From positions 1 to 5,471 of the forward strand of contig JBARCX010000344.1 in NCBI GenBank assembly GCA_049794535.1: 5,471 bases of DNA, given 5' to 3'. This stretch comes from JBARCX01 sp049794535. Lineage in GTDB: Bacteria; Pseudomonadota; Gammaproteobacteria; Xanthomonadales; Rhodanobacteraceae. Below, piece by piece: positions 1-5,471 of this stretch. The notes beneath the pieces were generated by a model, which worked only from the letters and a program-made list of their open reading frames with translations, had not been told where the DNA came from and searched no databases. Both the position numbers and the translations under genes were made by a program. How positions within the stretch are numbered: position 1 is the stretch's first letter; each line of letters begins with the position of its first letter.

Positions 1-2
1 TC

Positions 3-2270
3 ATGGGATCGATACTGCGATGCATTTTGCCAATGGCGATGCTGGCCATGTGGGTGGGCGCGGCGCCGGAGGATACGATCTATGCGCAAGGTGCTGGCGC
101 GACGGATTCGCGCGTAGCCACGGTCTCCGACGCCATCGGCATGACCAGAATCCAGGACCAATCCGCGACGGACGGAACGGTGGCCGCGATCTCACCTGAC
201 GGCAGCATCGCGGCATTCGTCACTTGGCACGGAGACTTGCGTCGCAACACCAATGTCTATGAGCTACGGCTCATTCGGCTGGATGCGCCGCTGGCGATAC
301 GCGAATCCAGGGTGCTGCTCACCCGTGATTATTCCGGCGACCGCATCGATGCTGACGCAAGCCCCATCAAGCAACTGAGCTTTGTCGACCATGGGCACTC
401 GCTGGCCTATCTGGGTATGGACGACAAAGGCGTCGCGCAGGTCTATGTGATCGATCTCGATACGGGCCTGGATCGCCAATTGACGCACCACGCGACTTCG
501 GTACGCAACTTCGCGATCGGGCCGCAGGATAATCTGCTGGCTTATTCGGCGGTGGCCTTTCCGCAGGACCAGGCGGCGCACCGGATCGACGAGGACGGGG
601 TCTTCCTGTGGGACAGATCCTTGTTCCCGGAATACCAGCCTTCGTTTCCCGCCGGCGCGATGCTGTCGCGATTGGGTGGCTGGAACGGTATACGCCAATA
701 CTTCCTGCCGGGTGCGAATCCCAAGCTGATTTACGACTCGCGCGAGAGCCGCCCCGTCGAGCCGAACGATGGCCCAAAGGCGGATGTCGCTCCGCCCCTG
801 TCGCTCGCTGACGATTCCACGCTCGGGTATGCCTCGCTGTCCGCCGATCCTTCCGGTAGGCACGTGCTGATGTATCCCTACCAGGTCGCGACACATCCGC
901 TCCATCCTGAGCGATACGCGTACTACCGTCAGTCATCCATGAACGCATTCGCGCTTCGTATCGCGCCCCAGGTGGCCGAGATCGACGTGGATACCGGCCG
1001 CATCACGCCGCTGGTCGATGCACCCAGTCCGCAGTTCGAGACCTATGAAAGCGGGTCGCCGCTATGGTCCACCGATGGGCAGTTCGTGCTGCTCTACACC
1101 CTCTTTCCTGACCACCCGGAGCAACCGCCGGCGTGGGCCGAGATGGACCTGGCCACCCATCGGCTCACGCCCTTGGGGCTGGCAAAAGACTGGAAGCCGC
1201 TGGGCTGGGCGGCAGACGGCAAGAGGTTGATCCTGAGCGGCAAGGACGATCACTTCGCGATGACCTACTGCGGCACGGATGGCCAATGGCGCAAGCCGGA
1301 AGCGATCGGCAACGCCGAGGGCTTCTATCCGGGTTGGCAGGTAACCACCAACGGGAAGGTGATACTCGGCGTCCAGGAAGGGCTCAAGCAAGCACCGGAA
1401 TTGGCGGTCTACGCGCCGGGCGCGTCCGGGCCGGTGTCGCTAACGGACCTGAATCCTCAGCTGCGCAAGCTGACGCTTGGCGAGGTCGTGCCCTACCACT
1501 GGCGCAAGACGACCGGTTCCGACGCAGACGGATTCCTGGTCAAGCCCGTGGGCTATCGCCCTGGCCAGCGTTATCCCTTGGTGCTGCTGCTCGACGACGC
1601 GGCGTTGTGGCCGCATAGCAACCCTTATCTGCTGGACGCGACCAACGTACAACTCAGTGGTAACGCGATCCAGATGTTGGCCGGGCAAGGTTTCATGGTC
1701 CTCTACTATCACGACCCTTCGGTTGCTGATGTAGTCGAGACTCCGGAAGAGCCGCGGCGGGTGCTCCGCGACGTGCAGACGGTTATCGCGAAGCTCGACA
1801 AAGAGGGGCTGATCGATCCGTCAAGGATCGGCCTTTCCGGATGGAGTCGTGCCGGGTTCTACGCCACCTATTTGCTGGTGCATTCGCCCATCCGCTTCGC
1901 GGCAGCAACCAACGTCGATGGCGGGGCGACCGAATACACCGACCGCATGCGGCCCTTCACCGACGGAGAATTGAAGCAGATCAAGACACCGCTGATGTTC
2001 GAGTCGCATAGTTTGTGGATGCTGGTTTACCACGGGGAGATCGCCGAGCGCATGCGTGCGTTCGGTGAGCCGACCGAGATGCTGTATTTCGACAGCGCCC
2101 CGCACTCGACCATGCGGCCACAGCACCGCTGGCGCTCGTTGCAGACCCACATCGACTGGTGGAACTTTTGGCTGCGCGACCACGTTGATCCGGACCCGGC
2201 GAAAGCGCCCGAATACGAACACTGGAAGCAACTGAAGGCCATGCAGGATGCGCGTGGCGCGCATGCTTAG
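3..2270 (+). CDS. S9 family serine peptidase, probable Atxe2-like lasso peptide isopeptidase
   Basis: Encodes 755 residues, long enough for a complete S9 enzyme. Residues 1-29 look like a signal peptide: a hydrophobic run (about 8-21), then a polar stretch ending in YAQ, so it probably acts in the periplasm. Residues about 38-490 have repeated propeller-like blades (SPDG at 64-67; later SADPSG and STDGQF strings). The alpha/beta-hydrolase domain covers about 505-745, with nucleophile elbow GWSRAG (Ser615), catalytic His701 in DSAPHS, then a DWWNFWLRD segment (from 718) and a DPDPAKA tail (729-735). The last two are what I associate with Atxe2-type isopeptidases, which hydrolyse the isopeptide bond of lasso peptides. 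The neighbouring FecI, FecR and TonB receptor genes match that family's usual context. Oddities: the elbow is GxSxA rather than GxSxG, the usual HGG-type oxyanion strand is replaced by LLLDDAALW, and no Asp lies at the expected acid position (about 668-671). The ATG has only two bases before it, so no ribosome binding site is visible and the true start may lie upstream. The alternative is another S9 exopeptidase such as a dipeptidyl peptidase. Confidence 0.72.
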   Translation: MGSILRCILPMAMLAMWVGAAPEDTIYAQGAGATDSRVATVSDAIGMTRIQDQSATDGTVAAISPDGSIAAFVTWHGDLRRNTNVYELRLIRLDAPLAIRESRVLLTRDYSGDRIDADASPIKQLSFVDHGHSLAYLGMDDKGVAQVYVIDLDTGLDRQLTHHATSVRNFAIGPQDNLLAYSAVAFPQDQAAHRIDEDGVFLWDRSLFPEYQPSFPAGAMLSRLGGWNGIRQYFLPGANPKLIYDSRESRPVEPNDGPKADVAPPLSLADDSTLGYASLSADPSGRHVLMYPYQVATHPLHPERYAYYRQSSMNAFALRIAPQVAEIDVDTGRITPLVDAPSPQFETYESGSPLWSTDGQFVLLYTLFPDHPEQPPAWAEMDLATHRLTPLGLAKDWKPLGWAADGKRLILSGKDDHFAMTYCGTDGQWRKPEAIGNAEGFYPGWQVTTNGKVILGVQEGLKQAPELAVYAPGASGPVSLTDLNPQLRKLTLGEVVPYHWRKTTGSDADGFLVKPVGYRPGQRYPLVLLLDDAALWPHSNPYLLDATNVQLSGNAIQMLAGQGFMVLYYHDPSVADVVETPEEPRRVLRDVQTVIAKLDKEGLIDPSRIGLSGWSRAGFYATYLLVHSPIRFAAATNVDGGATEYTDRMRPFTDGELKQIKTPLMFESHSLWMLVYHGEIAERMRAFGEPTEMLYFDSAPHSTMRPQHRWRSLQTHIDWWNFWLRDHVDPDPAKAPEYEHWKQLKAMQDARGAHA

Positions 2271-2302
2271 CACCACGCACCGTCACAAGCGGCGATGGCA
2301 GC

Positions 2303-2319
2303 CGGCCGCAGAGCGGCCG
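2303..2319 (+). other. GC-rich inverted repeat between isopeptidase and sigma genes
   Basis: A perfect 7-bp stem (CGGCCGC / GCGGCCG) closes on an AGA triloop, starting 33 bases after the isopeptidase stop codon. No T-run follows (the next bases are ACGACG), so it is not a classical intrinsic terminator. It could damp read-through, protect the 3' end of the isopeptidase message, or be chance in GC-rich DNA. The symmetry is seen directly; any function is inference. Confidence 0.35.
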
Positions 2320-2393
2320 ACGACGTCTCACGGAACACCCGCATCATCCAGGGAAAGCCAGCAAGACATCGCATGGGTCGGCTTGCCGGACGA

Positions 2394-2399
2394 AGGAGG
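2394..2399 (+). promoter_or_regulatory. Strong Shine-Dalgarno-like AGGAGG upstream of the sigma gene
   Basis: AGGAGG (AAGGAGG if extended by one base) is the best Shine-Dalgarno match I noticed in either intergenic gap. It lies 52 bases before the chosen sigma start, too far to serve it directly, and no in-frame ATG or GTG for the sigma gene lies just behind it. The nearest ATG is at 2402, only two bases after the motif and in another frame. It may drive a short leader ORF, or may be accidental. Confidence 0.35.
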
Positions 2400-2401
2400 C
2401 G

Positions 2402-2455
2402 ATGCGAGACTCCATCCCCATTCGCTGCGGAATCACCGGCCCCCAAAGACGATGA
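2402..2455 (+). CDS. Possible 17-residue leader ORF coupled to the sigma gene
   Basis: Behind AGGAGG, an ATG opens a 17-codon frame reading MRDSIPIRCGITGPQRR. Its TGA stop overlaps the sigma-factor ATG in an ATGA arrangement (2452-2455), the usual geometry for translational coupling. The sigma start has no good ribosome binding site of its own, which fits coupling. Against it, the gap between AGGAGG and the ATG is only two bases, shorter than normal, and a frame this short can occur by chance. The peptide matches nothing I know and lacks the features of a lasso precursor. Treat as a candidate only. Confidence 0.22.
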   Translation: MRDSIPIRCGITGPQRR

Positions 2456-3042
2456 CGAATGCCTGTCCGCCAAGTGGCAAGCATCTCGTGCACACGTCTG
2501 ACTCCGGTGAGGAGCAGGCGGTCGTTGATCCTGCGCTCAACTTCGAATCGTTCTTCCAAGCGCATCGACCTGCTCTGATCGCGTTCCTGCGCGGCCGCAC
2601 CACCAACGAAGCGGATGCCGAGGAAATAGCGCAGGAAAGCTATGTCAGGTTGTTGGGCTACGGCTATGGCGACTCACGGCCGCCAGCAGTCTGGCGAGCG
2701 CTGCTGTACCGCATAGCCGGTAACTTGGCCGTTAGTCATTACCGCATGCGTGTCGCGCACAAGATGGACAGGCAACAGGACCTGGACGATCTCGAACTGG
2801 CGAGCGAGTCACCTTCACAGGAACGCATGGTCACAGCGCAGCAGGAACTGATGCTGGTCCGCACAGCGCTGGCTGCGTTGCCGCCCAAGTGCCGCAAGGT
2901 GTTCATGCTGAGCCGAGCGCATCACAAGACCTATCCGCAGATCGCGCAGCTCTGCGGCATCTCCGTGAAGATGGTGGAAAAGTACATATCGAGGGCACTG
3001 CGTGCCTTACGGCATGCAGTCGCAATCGAGGTGGCGAAGTGA
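2452..3042 (+). CDS. FecI-type ECF RNA polymerase sigma factor
   Basis: Encodes 196 residues from the ATG at 2452. Region 2 spans about 31-102: FESFFQAHRPALIAFLR, an acidic ADAEEIAQESYVRLL helix that binds core polymerase, and the YRIAGNLAVSHYR segment expected to contact the -10 element. Region 4 spans about 125-190, with ALAALPPKCRKVFMLSR and the helix-turn-helix YPQIAQLCGISVKMVEKYISRAL that reads the -35 element. The LPPKCR and VEKYISRAL strings are typical of the FecI branch of ECF sigmas. It is cytoplasmic and should redirect RNA polymerase to the receptor and perhaps the isopeptidase promoter. The downstream fecR-like gene overlaps it by 4 bases, so the two are cotranslated. The start is uncertain: the frame is open back to an ATG at 2248 inside the isopeptidase gene, and a GTG at 2488 would give 184 residues. 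I prefer 2452 because the longer version adds 68 basic, unrecognised residues and the FecI family is usually about 160-200 residues. Confidence 0.9.
   Translation: MTNACPPSGKHLVHTSDSGEEQAVVDPALNFESFFQAHRPALIAFLRGRTTNEADAEEIAQESYVRLLGYGYGDSRPPAVWRALLYRIAGNLAVSHYRMRVAHKMDRQQDLDDLELASESPSQERMVTAQQELMLVRTALAALPPKCRKVFMLSRAHHKTYPQIAQLCGISVKMVEKYISRALRALRHAVAIEVAK
3028..3034 (+). promoter_or_regulatory. Ribosome binding site that fixes the fecR-like GTG start
   Basis: GAGGTGG lies inside the end of the sigma coding sequence, four bases before the GTG at 3039 (seven if only GAGG pairs). It supports the GTG start that overlaps the sigma stop (GTGA), rather than the ATG at 2889, which would run through most of sigma region 4 in another frame. 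Confidence 0.6.
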
Positions 3043-4052
3043 ACGGCGTCAATCAAGGCATTAACTTGCAGACGCATGCGCTCGACGAAGCGGAAGCATG
3101 GTTTGCGCGGCGTCTCGGTGGCGAAGACGCGGATCAGGCCGAGTTCGAGCAATGGCTGGCTGCCAGCCCGGCCCACCTGGCGGCATGGGAAAGAACGTGC
3201 GCGCTGTGGGATCGAGTGGGCGAGATGGTTGACGAAAGCGCGTTGGCGGATTTTGCCGACGAAGCGCTGCTTCCGGAAAACGAGCGCATCGAAGTGGGTT
3301 CCATCCCTGCAGTTCATGCCGGGCGAAGGTTTGCGCGCCGCCGGTTCCAGCGCGCGGCGGTGGTTGCGATGGCCGCGAGTCTCGTGATCGCCGCCGTAGT
3401 GTTTAGTGTCGCGAGCTACCGGCCACAGACATACGTCGCCGATGCCAATGGTGGCGATGTGCACCTGCCGGATGGAACCCAGGTGCGCCTCGACGTGGGC
3501 GCACGCCTGGAAACAGAGATGGGCTGGTGGCATCGAAACGTGCGCCTGTTGCAGGGGCGTGCGGTTTTCGACGTGGTGCACAGCGCGTGGCGTCCCTTCG
3601 TGGTCGATGCCGGCGCCGGGCGGATCACCGTGCTCGGAACACGTTTCCAGGTCGACCGCGAAAGCGACGCACTCGCCGTCACCCTTGTGCGCGGATCGGT
3701 CCGCATCGACTCACCTGAAAACCAGCTGCAGGTCCAACTGCAACCGGACGAGCAGGCGAGCTGGTCGGCAAGCACCGGCCATTGGACGCAATCGAAGGTG
3801 GATGCGCAGGCGCTCACCAGCTGGGTCAGGGGCTACCAAGTGTTCAATGCCACACCGCTGGTGCAAGCCGTAGCCGAGATCAACCGATACTCGCAGCGCA
3901 AGATGCGCCTGGCCGATCCGGCCCTCGGCACACTCGAACTCAGCGGCAGCTTCCACCTGGGTGATGTGTTGGGGGTGGCGAATGCCCTGCCTTACGTCCT
4001 GCCGGTGAAGGTTCAAACCAAAGGCAACGAAATCATCGTGTCGCGCCGGTAG
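3039..4052 (+). CDS. FecR-family anti-sigma / sigma-regulator membrane protein
   Basis: Encodes 337 residues from the GTG start. Residues about 16-60 form the cytoplasmic FecR N-terminal (DUF4880) domain: EAEAWFARRLGGEDADQAEFEQWL, then SPAHLAAWERTCALWDRV. These hold or activate the partner sigma factor. A single membrane span follows a basic RRFARRRFQR stretch, at about 106-126 (AAVVAMAASLVIAAVVFSVA). The periplasmic FecR domain is about 131-224, with DANGGDVHLPDGTQVRLDVGA, LLQGRAVFDV, FVVDAGAGRITVLGTRFQV and VRGSVRI. The last part (about 270-337, PLVQAVAEINRYSQRKM to GNEIIVSRR) looks like the DUF4974/STN-like end that meets the receptor signalling domain. By analogy with FecR it carries the signal from the outer-membrane receptor, across the inner membrane, to the FecI-type sigma encoded just upstream. 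All expected parts are present and I see no truncation. The frame is open further upstream to 2889, but that stretch overlaps the sigma gene. Confidence 0.93.
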   Translation: MNGVNQGINLQTHALDEAEAWFARRLGGEDADQAEFEQWLAASPAHLAAWERTCALWDRVGEMVDESALADFADEALLPENERIEVGSIPAVHAGRRFARRRFQRAAVVAMAASLVIAAVVFSVASYRPQTYVADANGGDVHLPDGTQVRLDVGARLETEMGWWHRNVRLLQGRAVFDVVHSAWRPFVVDAGAGRITVLGTRFQVDRESDALAVTLVRGSVRIDSPENQLQVQLQPDEQASWSASTGHWTQSKVDAQALTSWVRGYQVFNATPLVQAVAEINRYSQRKMRLADPALGTLELSGSFHLGDVLGVANALPYVLPVKVQTKGNEIIVSRR

Positions 4053-4078
4053 GGTGCGACGCTTTCCCGGCGTCCCTA
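4050..4078 (+). other. Imperfect hairpin at the fecR stop codon
   Basis: GACGC (4058-4062) and GCGTC (4070-4074) pair around a 7-base loop. TAGG (4050-4053, including the stop codon) and CCTA (4075-4078) can extend the stem beyond a 4-base bulge on the left arm. No T-run follows, so it is not a standard terminator. It could lower read-through from fecR into the receptor gene or set mRNA ends. The rest of the 87-bp gap shows no promoter I can defend. Confidence 0.3.
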
Positions 4079-4139
4079 CAAAGGCGAGTGCCATCGCGGC
4101 GGCTGCACGCAGATGCCACACCAACTTATGGGGAAAACG

Positions 4140-5471
4140 ATGATCGTATTTGCGCGGCGCCGCCGTTGCGGCCGTTTCCGGTGCGTATATCTGGCTTCAG
4201 CCATCGGCCTGCTCCTGACCACCCACGTGCGCGCGCAGGAAACGAACCAAGCGCGCGACTACACGCAACCGGATACGAGCCTGGTCAAGGCAGTCAATGC
4301 GATCAGTCAGCAGAGCGGTATCCAAGTGATCTACGACGACGCGTTGCTGAAGGGCAAGAAGGCCACGGCTTTCGCCGGGCATCTGACCGTAAGGCAAGCG
4401 CTCGACAAAGTATTGGCGGGAACCGGATTGACCTACGAATTTGTGAATGGCGATACTGCCGTCATTCGTAAAGCCGCCGCGCCGTCCGCGAAACCGGCTG
4501 GCAACCCGAAGCCTGCCAACGCGAGCAATGCATCGGCGGGTAACCCGAACGCCATGACGCTCAGCACGGTGTCGGTGACCGGAACACGCATCCGCGGAGG
4601 CGTCACGGCATCGCCGACCATTACCATCGATCAAACCGACTTTCAGCAACAAGGACTCACCGATCTGGGCCAGGTGATCCGTGACATTCCACAGAACTAT
4701 CGCGGCGGACAGAATCCCGGCGTCACCCCGAACCCGAACGGTGGCGACATTACGAATGGGGATTTATCAGGGGGGTCGGCGCTCGATCTGCGTGGCCTTG
4801 GGCCAGACGCGACGCTGACCCTGCTCAACGGCCGCCGCCTGGCCTACGACGGTTTCGTGCAGGCAGTCGACATCGGGGCCATTCCGATCGCGGCCGTGGA
4901 CAGGCTGGAGGTGGTGCCCGACGGCGCATCGGCCATTTACGGCTCCGATGCCGTGGCCGGCGTGGCCAACGTAATACTCAAGCGCGACTTCGACGGCGTG
5001 ACGCTGGGAACTCGCTACGGCTCCACGGCAGATGGTGGAATGATGAGCCACGAGTACGACGCGACGGCGGGCACCACCTGGAATAGCGGCGGCCTGATTG
5101 CGACCTTCGAGAAGGGAGATCAAAGCCCGATCTACTCGGACCAGCGCGCATACACGCAATACATGGCAGAGCCCCAGACCATTTATCCAGGCAGCACGCT
5201 CAAGAGTGGCCTGCTCAGCCTTCACCAATCGCTTGGCGACGTTGCCGAATTCACCCTGGATGCGATCAGCACGGTGCGGACTGAGACCAATCTGGATGGC
5301 TATCCCAGTTACTACTATCAAAGTGACTCCAAAACATCGGAGCTACTGATTGCACCGGGATTGAAGTTCTATCTCCCGGGCGACTGGACATTGAGCACGG
5401 ACGTGACGCGCGGGCGAGACAGCAGCAACTACACCGACAATCAAATAACCCCCGGGACGTCCCCGATCACT
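4140..5471 (+). CDS. TonB-dependent receptor with STN signalling domain (N-terminal part, cut by window end)
   Basis: The reading frame is open from 4140 to the last base and gives 444 residues with no stop; the full protein probably has several hundred more (most of the beta-barrel). Residues 1-32 are a signal peptide: an arginine-rich start, hydrophobic VYLASAIGLLL, and a VRA cleavage site before QE. Residues about 39-110 are an STN domain (PDTSLVKAVNAISQQSGIQV; LTVRQALDKVLAGTGLTYE), the periplasmic module by which FecA-type receptors signal to FecR. A loose A/P/N/K-rich linker (111-138) leads to a TonB-box-like STVSVTG (142-148) and the plug (about 149-285: SALDLRGLGPDATLTLLNGR, VDRLEVVPDGASAIYGSDAV, ANVILKRDFDG). 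Barrel strands follow. It should import its ligand across the outer membrane and trigger the adjacent FecR/FecI pair; the isopeptidase neighbour suggests a lasso peptide as ligand (inference). In-frame ATGs at 4113 and 4128 are alternatives; 4140 is preferred because GGGGA sits five bases before it and it gives a normal signal peptide. Confidence 0.93.
   Translation, partial: MIVFARRRRCGRFRCVYLASAIGLLLTTHVRAQETNQARDYTQPDTSLVKAVNAISQQSGIQVIYDDALLKGKKATAFAGHLTVRQALDKVLAGTGLTYEFVNGDTAVIRKAAAPSAKPAGNPKPANASNASAGNPNAMTLSTVSVTGTRIRGGVTASPTITIDQTDFQQQGLTDLGQVIRDIPQNYRGGQNPGVTPNPNGGDITNGDLSGGSALDLRGLGPDATLTLLNGRRLAYDGFVQAVDIGAIPIAAVDRLEVVPDGASAIYGSDAVAGVANVILKRDFDGVTLGTRYGSTADGGMMSHEYDATAGTTWNSGGLIATFEKGDQSPIYSDQRAYTQYMAEPQTIYPGSTLKSGLLSLHQSLGDVAEFTLDAISTVRTETNLDGYPSYYYQSDSKTSELLIAPGLKFYLPGDWTLSTDVTRGRDSSNYTDNQITPGTSPIT

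Noticed and set aside
264..905. Long minus-strand open frame inside the isopeptidase gene (213 codons)
   Set aside because: Antisense open frames of this size are common opposite GC-rich genes; the translation has no recognisable domain and the + strand protein here is a coherent propeller.
2332..2356. GGAAC at 2332-2336 as the -35 box of an ECF-type promoter before the sigma gene
   Set aside because: No GTC- or TCT-like -10 element at 16-17 bases downstream; a five-base match alone is expected by chance.
2267..2473. Minus-strand 68-codon frame in the gap, considered as a lasso precursor
   Set aside because: It has no threonine-ended leader followed by a Gly-start ring with Asp/Glu at position 7-9, and no ribosome binding site was apparent.
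2889..3038. Longer fecR-like start at the ATG at 2889
   Set aside because: It would overlap sigma region 4 for 150 bases out of frame and read as an unstructured string; the GTG at 3039 has a ribosome binding site and the normal FecR N-terminus.
4088..4471. A + strand open frame of 127 codons at the start of the receptor gene
   Set aside because: It is out of frame with the STN/plug sequence and reads as a compositionally biased shadow.
4767..5321. Minus-strand open frame of 184 codons opposite the TonB receptor
   Set aside because: It lies wholly opposite the well-matched plug and barrel coding sequence and shows no domain of its own.

Overview
The window is high-GC DNA with dense coding on the + strand. 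Protein style (a FecI/FecR/TonB-receptor set and an S9-type peptidase ending in a DPDPAKA tail) suggests a gammaproteobacterium of the Xanthomonadales, perhaps Rhodanobacteraceae (Rhodanobacter, Dyella, Luteibacter) or a relative. That placement is from general familiarity only; no search was run.

Layout, all on the + strand: (1) 3-2270, an exported S9/prolyl-oligopeptidase-type serine hydrolase that best fits the Atxe2-like lasso-peptide isopeptidase family; (2) 2271-2451, a 181-bp gap with a GC-rich hairpin and a possible 17-codon leader ORF behind a strong Shine-Dalgarno sequence; (3) 2452-3042, a FecI-type ECF sigma factor; (4) 3039-4052, a FecR-type membrane anti-sigma/sigma regulator whose GTG start overlaps the sigma stop; (5) 4053-4139, an 87-bp gap with a second hairpin; (6) 4140-5471, the N-terminal 444 residues of a TonB-dependent receptor with a signalling STN domain, cut by the window end.

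Together these resemble the sensing, uptake and breakdown half of a proteobacterial lasso-peptide locus, as known from astexin-type clusters: isopeptidase, FecI, FecR and TonB-dependent receptor. In the inferred model the receptor binds a peptide ligand outside the cell, its STN domain signals to the periplasmic part of FecR, FecR releases or activates the sigma factor, and the isopeptidase opens the imported lasso ring. No precursor peptide (A), leader peptidase (B) or cyclase (C) gene is visible here. They could lie upstream of base 1, beyond 5471, or elsewhere, or this could be a locus for using other species' lasso peptides.

The most notable oddity is that the hydrolase keeps a clear Ser (S615) and His (H701) but has no Asp where the S9 catalytic acid normally sits. 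No RNA genes, mobile elements, CRISPR arrays or long repeats were seen.
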